The notes under the pieces: generated by a model | Databases searched by the model: none | The model's input: the letters and a program-made list of their open reading frames with translations, nothing else | What the model was told of the DNA's origin: nothing | Shown here: one piece after another, positions 7,923 through 14,778 of the stretch | Layout: each line of letters starts with the position of its first letter | Numbering within the stretch: the first letter of the stretch is position 1 | From: Mucilaginibacter sp. | GTDB taxonomy: Bacteria > Bacteroidota > Bacteroidia > Sphingobacteriales > Sphingobacteriaceae | NCBI GenBank assembly: GCA_025934475.1 | Contig: JAICXZ010000009.1 | Span: 1 to 16,534 of the forward strand | Direction of reading: 5' to 3' | DNA length: 16,534 bases | Made by a program: the position numbers and the translations under genes

Positions 7923-8963
7923 TTACAGAATCGGTTTGCCCTGGTAAGTAGCTGATTTTAATATCTTTTCAGCAACTTTCACAGCCGATTTTGAAAGCGG
8001 TGCGTAGTTCAAAGGAGCGCACTGAGCCTGACCCTGGTGGATGTTATACCAAAGCAGTTTCAGCAATTCAGTAGCGCGGGCTTTTGAACGGCTATTATAA
8101 TCTTGTTCTTTGTAAATCAAAGCCCAGGTAAAGCTTGCAATTGGATAACCTTTCGGATTGTCAGTATTAGTGATAGATACTTTTGAATCCTCGGGAATGC
8201 TTACGTTGCTTGCAAGTGTAGTAGCTTCAAGAGTTGGGGTAATAAACTTACCGCTCTTGTTCTGGATATTAGCAAAAGGCATGTTGTTTTGTTTTGCGTA
8301 AGCCAGCTCAACGTAGGTAATACCACCCGGAGTTTGCTTTACTAAACCAGCAACGCCTTCGCTGCCTTTGCCACCTAAACCTGCTGGCCAGTTAACAGCG
8401 CTGGCTTTACCAACACGCTTTGCCCAATCAGGATTTACCTTGGTTAAGTAATCAGTGAAAATAAATGATGTACCGCTACCGTCTGAACGGTGTACAACCA
8501 CGATCGGAAGATCGGGCAGGTTAACGCCTTTGTTAGCAGCTTTAATCTCAGCGCTGTTCCAGCTAGTGATCTTGCCAAGAAATATATCAGCAAGGTCTTT
8601 ACCAGTAAGGTTCAGCGGAGCTTTAAGACCCGGTACGTTGTAAGTAACAACCACGGCGCCTGAAGTCATCGGAATATGCAGAACCGGAGCGCTCATTTTT
8701 GCTGTTTGATCAGCATTAAGCGGAGCATCAGAGTCGCCAAAGTCAACAGTTTTGTTAGTCAGCTGCAAAATACCGCCGCCTGAACCGATAGACTGATAGT
8801 TAACCTTTGATGCAGAGTACTGCGAGAAGATTTTTGAGAACAACGGGTAAACAAATGTACTGCCCGCGCCCAGCAAAGTGTTGTCCTGCGCCGAAGCTGT
8901 CATTGCTACAAATGATGCTGCAATGGCAACAACCGCTAGCTTTATACTTTTCATTATTTTCAT
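7923..8963 (-). CDS. pstS: Periplasmic phosphate-binding protein PstS
   Basis: A 346-residue precursor with a Sec signal peptide (basic start, hydrophobic stretch, cleavage probably after TASA near residue 25; no lipobox Cys). It captures phosphate in the periplasm and delivers it to PstCA. PstS hallmarks are GAGSTF (32-37), IGSGGG (59-64), DFGDSDAPL (74-82) and HRSDGSGTSFIF (158-169), the last holding the R-S-D-G-S-G-T phosphate ligands. An alternative Met at residue 4 would leave the signal intact. The gene lies 30 bases after the porin gene, so substrate passage across outer membrane, periplasm and inner membrane is encoded in that order. Confidence 0.97.
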   Translation of the reverse strand: MKIMKSIKLAVVAIAASFVAMTASAQDNTLLGAGSTFVYPLFSKIFSQYSASKVNYQSIGSGGGILQLTNKTVDFGDSDAPLNADQTAKMSAPVLHIPMTSGAVVVTYNVPGLKAPLNLTGKDLADIFLGKITSWNSAEIKAANKGVNLPDLPIVVVHRSDGSGTSFIFTDYLTKVNPDWAKRVGKASAVNWPAGLGGKGSEGVAGLVKQTPGGITYVELAYAKQNNMPFANIQNKSGKFITPTLEATTLASNVSIPEDSKVSITNTDNPKGYPIASFTWALIYKEQDYNSRSKARATELLKLLWYNIHQGQAQCAPLNYAPLSKSAVKVAEKILKSATYQGKPIL

Positions 8964-8993
8964 GATTTGTGGTTTTTACTTGTCTTTGATTTT

Positions 8994-10388
8994 TTATTTA
9001 CCAAAAGTGAAGAAGAATGTAAGCCTGTAAACCACTGTATGATCAGAGTTGACATAGCCAGCAGTTGAAGCTGCTCTGTTATCGCTGTAATCAACTAACC
9101 AAACGTTTGGTTCGAAGTGAACATTTTTGGTTGGGTTATAGTCTAAACCGAAAGTATAGAACTGCTCTTTAACTGTTGGGTTATATGAACCGTAGTTAGT
9201 GTTAGCACTGTATGAGTCTGCTGCATTGAAGTCAGTGTTAGGATTGTAGGTATCGAAACGACCGAAATAATTCAAGTTCTTCACTATAGGGCCTCTAACC
9301 CAGAAAGACAAACCTCTGGCAGTTGCGTCTTCAGGCAATTTGGTAGTGGTGTTAGTTACGCCGCTAGCAAAGTTTTGTGTGTAAGCCTCAAAGCCGATAT
9401 TAACTGGTTTGGACAGGTAAGCCAGGAATATCTTGAACATGTTGTGTTCTTGACCAGGGATAGTTGCAGTAGCTGGAGCTGTTTTAGCATAGTCAGCATA
9501 CAAGTCAACATATAAATGCTGATTAAAGAATTTAGCCCACAGGTCACCATAGAATATTTTGTAGAAACCAGTGTTAGCGTTTTGAGCTGACAACAAGCTG
9601 GATGTGCTGTTATTACCAACCATTAACACATAACCAAAGTTTTTGGTCTTTGGATCGAAAGTACCTTGCAGAGCAGCACCTACGTCGTATGAGTTGTTTT
9701 TGTGGAAGTCGGTAACGGTTTTCTCGATCGAACGGTAAGCCCATGTACTTTCTGACAAACTAACCGGACCGTTGGTTCCAGGCTCATTCAGGGCGAAACC
9801 AGGGGTGCTCATTTCACCGATTACGAAGTCGGTACCATTCCAGATGTCGCGAACACGAAGGTTAAAGTTTTTAATCCAGAAACCCATTTTGCCGTCAACC
9901 AGGTTGTCGCCATTTTGGATAGAAGTAGCACCATTTACACCGGTGTTAGCATTTGGCTCAGATGCCAATAACACTTCAGCTTTGAATTTCTTGGTAATTT
10001 CGTAGTCGTAGCCTAAATACAAACGACGGAACTGGAAAGCGTTACGGTAGGTAGGAACGCCACTGTACATAGTTTCGCCACCACGGTTGCTTGGAGTAGC
10101 AGCTGCTACACCCGTTGCGCCAATGATGTCAGCGTCGGTATGGCCTGCATAGTAAAAATCACCAAAAGTATAACCCCAAAGCCTTCTTTGTGGTTTCCAG
10201 GTGGTGTCATCCTGTGGTTTTGCAGCAGTTTTAGCTTCGGTAGTTGTAGCGGCAGGAGCTTCCTGCTTGGTGTCTGTCGATTTGGTATCAGCAGCGGCAA
10301 GACTTTGTTGAGCGTTGCCGTGGAAACCCGCTAGTACAAGAGAGAGGAACAAAGCGGTTCCGGCAACTTTTGTAAAATTTCTTTTCAT
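8994..10388 (-). CDS. Outer-membrane porin, probably phosphate-selective (OprO/OprP-like)
   Basis: A 464-residue precursor with a signal peptide cleaved near GNA (about residue 26). An Ala/Thr/Lys-rich low-complexity linker follows (about 29-65), then a beta-barrel rich in alternating aromatic strands (for example FQFRRLYLGYDYEITKKFKAEVLL). It ends in a Phe-rich strand, RLTFFFTFGK, as expected for a beta-barrel recognised by the BAM complex. As first gene of the pst operon it probably admits phosphate through the outer membrane. The family call rests on barrel features and context rather than on a diagnostic motif; a general porin remains possible. It is transcribed from the divergent control region at 10389-10685, which carries candidate Pho boxes. 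Confidence 0.82.
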   Translation of the reverse strand: MKRNFTKVAGTALFLSLVLAGFHGNAQQSLAAADTKSTDTKQEAPAATTTEAKTAAKPQDDTTWKPQRRLWGYTFGDFYYAGHTDADIIGATGVAAATPSNRGGETMYSGVPTYRNAFQFRRLYLGYDYEITKKFKAEVLLASEPNANTGVNGATSIQNGDNLVDGKMGFWIKNFNLRVRDIWNGTDFVIGEMSTPGFALNEPGTNGPVSLSESTWAYRSIEKTVTDFHKNNSYDVGAALQGTFDPKTKNFGYVLMVGNNSTSSLLSAQNANTGFYKIFYGDLWAKFFNQHLYVDLYADYAKTAPATATIPGQEHNMFKIFLAYLSKPVNIGFEAYTQNFASGVTNTTTKLPEDATARGLSFWVRGPIVKNLNYFGRFDTYNPNTDFNAADSYSANTNYGSYNPTVKEQFYTFGLDYNPTKNVHFEPNVWLVDYSDNRAASTAGYVNSDHTVVYRLTFFFTFGK

Positions 10389-10443
10389 GTTGGGTGAGGT
10401 TAAATTAAATTTCGGGTCAAAAGTGCGGAGTGTGTATTACCTC

Positions 10444-10472
10444 AATGTTAAGACTGGATTAACATTTAGTAA
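10444..10472 (-). promoter_or_regulatory. Candidate Pho-box repeats upstream of the porin-pst operon
   Basis: Read on the minus strand, TTAATC and TTAACA lie 11 bases apart (plus-strand 10457-10462 and 10446-10451), and a weaker TTACTA precedes them by 10 bases (10467-10472). Direct hexamers with 11-base spacing are the usual layout of PhoB/PhoP-type response-regulator sites. The same bases also form an exact inverted repeat AATGTTAA/TTAACATT (10444-10451 and 10459-10466, 7-base spacer), so a dimeric repressor site is an alternative. It lies about 60-85 bases upstream of the porin start codon. Confidence 0.5.
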
Positions 10473-10600
10473 TATTCCGACAACATTAACTTCAGAAAAG
10501 CTGAATATTGATCTTTTTTACTTTTTGTAATTAATAGTTAATACGCAACAACAAGCTGATTATCAATTAATTGACAGATTAACCAACAATTGTTGAAAAC

Positions 10601-10649
10601 ATAACAATTAGTTAACAATCTTCAATAGCCGTTTAACACTTGCTTAATA
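10601..10649 (+). promoter_or_regulatory. Candidate Pho-box repeats upstream of the DUF47 gene
   Basis: Two pairs of hexamers face the plus-strand gene: ATAACA at 10601 and TTAACA at 10612, then TTAACA at 10633 and TTAATA at 10644. Each pair is spaced by exactly 11 bases, and the pairs are about three helical turns apart. TAATATTG at 10645-10652 differs at one base from the Bacteroidota -7 element TANNTTTG, so the last repeat would overlap the promoter. No good TTTG -33 element is seen at the expected distance, which fits an activator-dependent promoter. The region is AT-rich, so chance matches are possible. Confidence 0.5.
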
Positions 10650-10685
10650 TTGCCCCAGTACCTTAGACGTTTGAATTTGAGGGCA

Positions 10686-11327
10686 ATGCGTAGCTTATTT
10701 CGTAACTTTTTTTCGCATAGGAAGCTGTTTTACGGCCTTTTTGACCAGGCTGGGAAGAATATTTGTGAGATGTCAAAGCTCCTGGCAGCGGTGGTGGAAA
10801 CTGAATCTGCAGAAGCCCGCGAGCCTCTTTATAAGCAGATTAATTCGCTGGAAGAAACAGGGGATGATATAACACACAAGGTATACCTTGGGCTAGACCG
10901 GGTGTTCTTTACACCCATGAACCGAAAAGACATTCATACGCTGGCAGCTGCCATTGATGACGTGGCCGATTATGTGCATGAAGCCGCCGGACGCATGCAT
11001 CTTTATAATATAGAACACTTTATGCCGGCTATAAGGCAAATAACCGATTACATCAATCGTTCTTGTGCTGAACTACAAAAGCTGATCTGTTCCCTGGCCC
11101 GGATTGAGGACTCCGAATCAATGCTGGCTACCTGTCGGTTGATCAAGGAATACGAGCATCAGAGCGACCAGGTATACTATCATGCCCTCGCTGATCTTTT
11201 CGCTCATGAAAAGGATCCGATCCAGTTGATCAAACACCGGGATATCCTGTACTCGTTAGAGGCTTCGGCCAATAAATGCAAAGCTGTGACTGATAAGATC
11301 GAGATTATTGTGATCAATAGTCTCTAG
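10686..11327 (+). CDS. DUF47 (PhoU-like) phosphate transport regulator, no adjacent Pit
   Basis: A 213-residue helical cytoplasmic protein of the DUF47/YkaA-type family, distant kin of PhoU. Typical elements are MRSLFRNFF at the start, the central LEETGDDITHKVYLGLDRVFFTPMNR segment with its acidic ETGDD and FFTP motif, and AIDDVADYVHEAAGRM. Family members usually sit directly upstream of a PiT low-affinity phosphate transporter and modulate it. Here the next gene is on the opposite strand and unrelated. The ATG at 10686 was chosen over a TTG at 10650 because family homology starts there and the TTG lies inside the probable promoter. It is divergent from the porin-pst operon. Its TAG shares bases with the convergent neighbour's TAG (CTAG at 11324-11327). 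Confidence 0.88.
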   Translation: MRSLFRNFFSHRKLFYGLFDQAGKNICEMSKLLAAVVETESAEAREPLYKQINSLEETGDDITHKVYLGLDRVFFTPMNRKDIHTLAAAIDDVADYVHEAAGRMHLYNIEHFMPAIRQITDYINRSCAELQKLICSLARIEDSESMLATCRLIKEYEHQSDQVYYHALADLFAHEKDPIQLIKHRDILYSLEASANKCKAVTDKIEIIVINSL

Positions 11328-11866
11328 TATCTCCAGGAAAACTTCTTGAAGATAAAATGAAGGAGCCATATAGGCCCTATGAGCAGGAATTTGAGATCGG
11401 TAAGGAACGATGGCTTCTTGCCTTCTATCTTGTGACCGATAAACTGACCGATCCAGGCTATTACAAAAATGATAGCGCAAACAAGCCACAGCGCGGGGCC
11501 GCCGTTGGTCTGCCACACAGTCAATTGAACCACGACATAAGAAAACAGCATCAGAACGATAAACATCACGTAAGACAGCGTTGGCGAAAGCTTGTAATAA
11601 TAATAGATAGTCAAAGCTATCGCGAACGAAGCCCAATTGAAATAACCATTATAGGAGCCGAGAAATTTGAGGTGCGGAAAGGGTATAGACCACAACAAAC
11701 CAAACAGGCTAAACACAATCAGCGGAACACATATCCAATGAATCAGCTTGTTTGTTGGATTTTGATGATTTTCGGCATACTGATCAAAATAGACATCAAC
11801 GGGCCGCCGGGTTTCAACTACCGGACTAACCTTAGCATTTGCCTTTTTTAATTTTTGATTTGCCAA
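11324..11866 (-). CDS. DUF962 / Mpo1-like membrane protein, probable TTG start
   Basis: A multi-pass membrane protein with the family hallmark ENHQNPTNKLIHWICVPL, several hydrophobic helices, and a late GQFIGHKIEGKKPSFLTDLKFLLIGPIWL segment. Conserved His residues (two in the first motif, one in GHKIEGKKP) correspond to those proposed as iron ligands in yeast Mpo1, a dioxygenase in alpha-oxidation of 2-hydroxy fatty acids. The bacterial role is not established. There is no in-frame ATG before the family region. The frame stays open back into the end of rny, but residues encoded there come from the rny terminator hairpin and are surely artefactual. The first plausible start after the hairpin is TTG at 11864-11866, giving 180 residues; a start further inside is possible. 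The gene is convergent with DUF47. Confidence 0.8.
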   Translation of the reverse strand: MANQKLKKANAKVSPVVETRRPVDVYFDQYAENHQNPTNKLIHWICVPLIVFSLFGLLWSIPFPHLKFLGSYNGYFNWASFAIALTIYYYYKLSPTLSYVMFIVLMLFSYVVVQLTVWQTNGGPALWLVCAIIFVIAWIGQFIGHKIEGKKPSFLTDLKFLLIGPIWLLHFIFKKFSWRY

Positions 11867-11871
11867 TTTTG

Positions 11872-11907
11872 TATTAAATAAAAAGCCCCTCTTTTTGAGG
11901 AGAGGGG
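11872..11907 (-). terminator. Rho-independent terminator downstream of rny
   Basis: CCCCTCT (11886-11892) pairs with AGAGGGG (11901-11907) across an 8-base loop. On the minus strand the stem is followed by CTTTTTATTT. It begins 14 bases after the rny stop codon. Flanking bases (AAGCC and GGCTT) could extend or compete with the stem. It lies immediately upstream of the likely start of the DUF962 gene. Confidence 0.8.
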
Positions 11908-11921
11908 TTTGGGGTGAGGCT

Positions 11922-13487
11922 TTATTTCGCAAAAGCAACCGACCTGGTTTCCCTGATCACGGTTACTTTAATTTGACCCGGATAGGTCATTTCGGTTTGG
12001 ATACGGTTAGATATATCAGCAGCCAAAACTTCCGACTGCGCGTCTGTTATTTTCTCGCTCTCCACCACTACGCGTAATTCGCGACCTGCCTGGATAGCAA
12101 AAGTCTTTTCGACACCAGGATATGACAGCGCCAGATCCTCTAATTCTTTTAAACGTTTAATGTAGCTTTCCACCACTTCGCGGCGTGCGCCAGGGCGTGC
12201 ACCTGATATAGCATCGCAAGCCTGGATGATCGGCGAAAGCATCGAGGTCATCTCGATCTCGTCGTGGTGAGCGCCGATAGCGTTGCATACTTCAGGGTGC
12301 TCTTTGTACTTTTCAGCAAGCTGCATCCCCAGGATAGCGTGCGGCAATTCAGGGTTGTCATCAGGCACCTTGCCGATATCGTGCAATAAGCCGGCGCGTT
12401 TCGCAAGCTTTACATTAAGTCCTAATTCGGCGGCCATGGTGGCGCAGAAATTAGCTACCTCGCGTGAGTGCTGCAACAGGTTTTGTCCGTAAGAAGAACG
12501 GTAACGCATACGACCAACCATACGGATCAGCTCCGGATGCAGACCGTGGATACCCAGATCAATCACGGTACGCTCGCCTATTTCGACGATCTCTTCCTCG
12601 ATTTGTTTCTTGGTTTTGGCAACCACCTCTTCGATACGCGCCGGGTGTATACGACCGTCTGTTACCAGGCGGTGCATAGCCAAACGGGCAATCTCGCGAC
12701 GTACCGGATCAAAACCTGAAAGAATGATCGCTTCTGGCGTATCATCCACGATAATTTCAATACCGGTTGCCGCTTCCAAAGCACGGATATTCCGTCCTTC
12801 GCGACCAATGATTCGACCCTTGATCTCGTCGTTTTCGATGTTGAAGATAGATACTGTATTCTCGATCGCGCTTTCAGTAGCAGTGCGCTGGATGGTCTGG
12901 ATAACGATCTTTTTGGCCTCTTTGGTAGCAGTTAGCTTAGCCTCGTCAACGATATCTTTAATCTGCATCATGGCCTGTGTACGGGCCTCTTCGCGCAGCG
13001 TATCAACCAATTGATTTTTGGCTTCATCGGCCGATAAACCGGCGATAGTCTCCAACTGCTGCACATGCTGCTGTTTCAGATGCTCAACTTCTTCCTGTTT
13101 TTTAACAGCCAATTCCGTCTGTTTTTCAAGATTGCGCTTGGTATTATCGAGGTCTGATTCCTTACGGTTTAGGTTCTCGAGGCGCTGGTTAAGGGACTGT
13201 TCTTTTTGTTTGATACTGTTTTCGCGTTGAGCAATCGCATTGTTTTTGCCGTTTATTTCCTGCTCGTGCTCTGCCTTCATTTGCAGGAATTTCTCTTTAG
13301 CCTCAAGCAGTTTGTTTTTCCTAACTATCTCGGCATCATTTTCGGCATCCTTCAGTATCTTTTTTACCTTGTTCTGTGCTGCTGCTTCCTGGTCCTTGAA
13401 AAGTTTGCGAAGCAGGAACCGACCAATGACGACGCCCGTAGGCACGCCCGCAAGAAGGCCGATTATAGCATATAAAAATCCGTTCAT
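11922..13487 (-). CDS. rny: Ribonuclease Y
   Basis: A 521-residue membrane-anchored endoribonuclease that initiates mRNA decay. Domain order is canonical: an N-terminal transmembrane helix (about 4-25), a long Lys/Glu/Gln-rich coiled coil (about 30-200), a KH RNA-binding domain with the GREGRNI loop (228-234), and an HD phosphohydrolase domain with metal ligands H340 (in LLQHSREV) and H369-D370 (in LLHDIGK). A C-terminal region follows. Length equals that of Bacillus RNase Y. The ATG at 13485-13487 puts the anchor at the very N-terminus. It lies downstream of zapA, separated by the putative 6S RNA; only 13 bases separate the U-run of that RNA from the rny start, so rny may depend on read-through. 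It ends in a clear terminator. Confidence 0.97.
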   Translation of the reverse strand: MNGFLYAIIGLLAGVPTGVVIGRFLLRKLFKDQEAAAQNKVKKILKDAENDAEIVRKNKLLEAKEKFLQMKAEHEQEINGKNNAIAQRENSIKQKEQSLNQRLENLNRKESDLDNTKRNLEKQTELAVKKQEEVEHLKQQHVQQLETIAGLSADEAKNQLVDTLREEARTQAMMQIKDIVDEAKLTATKEAKKIVIQTIQRTATESAIENTVSIFNIENDEIKGRIIGREGRNIRALEAATGIEIIVDDTPEAIILSGFDPVRREIARLAMHRLVTDGRIHPARIEEVVAKTKKQIEEEIVEIGERTVIDLGIHGLHPELIRMVGRMRYRSSYGQNLLQHSREVANFCATMAAELGLNVKLAKRAGLLHDIGKVPDDNPELPHAILGMQLAEKYKEHPEVCNAIGAHHDEIEMTSMLSPIIQACDAISGARPGARREVVESYIKRLKELEDLALSYPGVEKTFAIQAGRELRVVVESEKITDAQSEVLAADISNRIQTEMTYPGQIKVTVIRETRSVAFAK

Positions 13488-13500
13488 TCTTTAAGTTTAT

Positions 13501-13673
13501 AAAATAAAAAAACCGCAACTAATTTTTAAGCGTCATGTATTGAAAAACCTCATTTCAGGGAGGAGCCGGGGTCTCGACCAAATCACGCATGAAGTGGTAT
13601 TATTCCTTTTGGCCCGCCGATATTGAAGCGTTAAGTTTTTAATAGTGAACCTAAAATTTAACTGCGGTTAAAT
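13501..13673 (-). ncRNA. ssrS: Candidate 6S RNA between zapA and rny
   Basis: This non-coding stretch can fold into a long rod on the minus strand. AACCGCA (13669-13663) pairs with TGCGGTT (13517-13511), continued by weaker A/T pairs. An internal stem GGCCAAA/TTTGGTC (13614-13608 with 13582-13576) uses a G-U wobble that would be a mismatch on the other strand. The region between is largely unpaired, and the 3' end runs into TTTTTTTATTTT. A roughly 160-170-base RNA with closing stem, internal bubble and terminal stem, directly downstream of zapA, fits 6S RNA, which inhibits the housekeeping RNA polymerase by mimicking an open promoter. Linkage of zapA and 6S RNA is well known in proteobacteria. 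A structured rny leader is the main alternative. Confidence 0.55.
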
Positions 13674-13705
13674 CTTAATTTGCTCTGCATGTATAAGAAC
13701 GTTTA

Positions 13706-13996
13706 TTACTTCGAGAAAAAGCCGGATAGCATCTGATCAAGCTGATAAACCTTGTCCGCGACGTCGGAATCCTCCACCGCCACTTTCTGTTCTACCTTTA
13801 ACGACGAGGTTGCATAGTGCAATACCGCCATCGAAAGCAGGTCCTGTTTATCCCTGACCGCATAATTTTCCTGGTATTCTTTTATACGATCGTTAATTAG
13901 CTGTGCCGCCCTGCGTATTATTTCTTCTTCTTCCATGTTTACCTTTAAGGGGTAAACTCTGTCAGCAATATTTATTTTAATTGAGATTTCTCCCAT
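13706..13996 (-). CDS. zapA: Cell division protein ZapA
   Basis: A 96-residue cytoplasmic protein that bundles FtsZ filaments at the division ring. It has the ZapA signature: a short beta N-terminus (ISIKINIADRVYPLKVN), then EEEIIRRAAQLINDRI with the typical Arg-Arg-Ala-Ala followed by a helix, then the DLLSMAVLHYATSSL helix and a C-terminal coiled-coil segment. It begins 20 bases after the ZapB-like coiled-coil gene, so the pair is probably co-transcribed, and the putative 6S RNA follows. Length and layout are ordinary. Confidence 0.93.
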   Translation of the reverse strand: MGEISIKINIADRVYPLKVNMEEEEIIRRAAQLINDRIKEYQENYAVRDKQDLLSMAVLHYATSSLKVEQKVAVEDSDVADKVYQLDQMLSGFFSK

Positions 13997-14016
13997 TCGA
14001 GCTATTCACTATGGTA

Positions 14017-14304
14017 TCACTGTTTCAGCAATACAATACACTTATCAATTTCCTGCACAAATTCGCTAATTTTTTGCTTGATGTCAAGAGTTTTTTCATT
14101 AGTCTCTGAAAAAGATTTTGCCATCTTTAATACATTTAGCTTTTGCTCAAGGTCTTTCGTCTTTTCTTTACCAGCATCAACAGCAGCAGAAAGGCTCTGA
14201 TTTTCCAGTTTCAGCAGGTCATTTTCCTCCTGCAAAACATTGCACAGAGAAATTAAACGCTCTGTTTTTTCTACTACTTTATTTAATTGCTCGGATGTTG
14301 TCAT
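14017..14304 (-). CDS. Small coiled-coil protein, ZapB-like position
   Basis: A 95-residue protein made almost entirely of heptad-type helix (LNKVVEKTERLISLCNVLQEENDLLKLENQSL), rich in Lys, Glu and Leu with no membrane segment or signal. The LQEENDLLKLEN section is typical of ZapB-type coiled coils, and the gene lies just before zapA, so a role as division-ring partner of ZapA is the best guess. Coiled coils match each other easily, so the family name is not certain. The ATG at 14302-14304 is preceded by the left inverted repeat of the four-helix-bundle cassette, only seven bases away, so that element supplies its leader. Confidence 0.75.
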   Translation of the reverse strand: MTTSEQLNKVVEKTERLISLCNVLQEENDLLKLENQSLSAAVDAGKEKTKDLEQKLNVLKMAKSFSETNEKTLDIKQKISEFVQEIDKCIVLLKQ

Positions 14305-14311
14305 TAGAGAT

Positions 14312-14341
14312 TAGAGATCAAAGATTAGTTAATTAGAGATT
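14312..14341. repeat. Left 30-base inverted repeat flanking the four-helix-bundle gene
   Basis: This copy is the reverse complement of 14749-14778 at 29 of 30 positions; the only difference is at 14321. It is built from AGATTAG/TTAGAGAT words. A further partial TTAGAGA copy lies at 14304-14310 next to the ZapB-like start codon. Confidence 0.9.
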
Positions 14342-14353
14342 AGGAGCACATCG

Positions 14354-14731
14354 CTAGTTAGATTTTACTGCACTAGATTGATTCCTTAAATAATTAATGT
14401 ATCCATTTATCATCTTCAAACACTCTTCACAATCATTTTTATAAAGGGTGAATACTTCATTCGTAATATACGTTGCATCTAATGCAACTACCAAATGATC
14501 AATAGTCTCAGTAGCTGACCCTCGCGCATTTATTAGGAATTTAGAGGCGTCGGCATAATGAAATCTGCCATGCTCCTCAGCAATATTATTTCCTATTGAT
14601 CTCGATGAACGGATAATTTGATCCATAAGTCTGTATTTTTCTTCTGCAGGAAAAGATTTCGTCAACTCGGAAATCTTGTTTCTGAGCATTCTCGATTTTT
14701 TCCATACCTCCAAATCCATAAAAGACTTCAT
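14354..14731 (-). CDS. Four-helix-bundle protein (23S rRNA intervening-sequence type, S23 family)
   Basis: A 125-residue protein with the family signature: MDLEVWKKSRMLRNKISELTKSFPAEEKYRLMDQIIRSSRSIGNNIAEEHGR, then a helix with FLINARGSATETIDHLVVAL, and a final helix. These proteins form pentameric bundles and are related to Avd of diversity-generating retroelements. They are named from ORFs inside intervening sequences of 23S rRNA, but in Bacteroidota most copies lie elsewhere and their function is unknown. The ATG at 14729-14731 was chosen over a TTG four codons upstream because homologues begin at this point. It is the only gene between two near-identical inverted repeats and separates pheT from the ZapB-like gene. 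Confidence 0.88.
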   Translation of the reverse strand: MKSFMDLEVWKKSRMLRNKISELTKSFPAEEKYRLMDQIIRSSRSIGNNIAEEHGRFHYADASKFLINARGSATETIDHLVVALDATYITNEVFTLYKNDCEECLKMINGYINYLRNQSSAVKSN

Positions 14732-14748
14732 GCAAAACCCCAATCACC

Positions 14749-14778
14749 AATCTCTAATTAACTAATCTCTGATCTCTA
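14749..14778. repeat. Right 30-base inverted repeat, ending in the pheT stop codon
   Basis: Inverted partner of 14312-14341 with one mismatch. Its last three bases are the complement of the pheT TAG stop, so the repeat was either joined exactly at the gene end or supplied the stop codon itself. Confidence 0.9.

Larger units (their letters stand above)
14312..14778 (-). mobile_element. Putative IVS-like cassette: four-helix-bundle gene between inverted repeats
   Basis: A 467-base unit made of one small gene and two 30-base inverted repeats. Its outer right end coincides with the TAG stop codon of pheT (14776-14778), and its left end is seven bases from the ATG of the ZapB-like gene. Ordinary bacterial 23S rRNA intervening sequences have the same plan: complementary ends forming a stem, with or without a four-helix-bundle ORF inside. 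No transposase is present and no clear target duplication was found, so mobility is inferred from the arrangement alone. Confidence 0.5.

Noticed and set aside
10491..10526. TTCAG/CTGAA hairpin followed by a T-rich stretch, as a plus-strand terminator
   Set aside because: The stem is only five base pairs, no plus-strand gene ends before it, and it lies inside the divergent promoter region.
10650..10685. TTG start for the DUF47 protein 12 codons upstream
   Set aside because: It lies within the probable promoter and repeat region; family homology begins at the ATG at 10686.
11867..11938. N-terminal extension of the DUF962 protein into rny
   Set aside because: Those residues (SPQTPLLKKRGF) are a translation of the rny terminator hairpin and the end of rny, starting at a TTG inside another gene.
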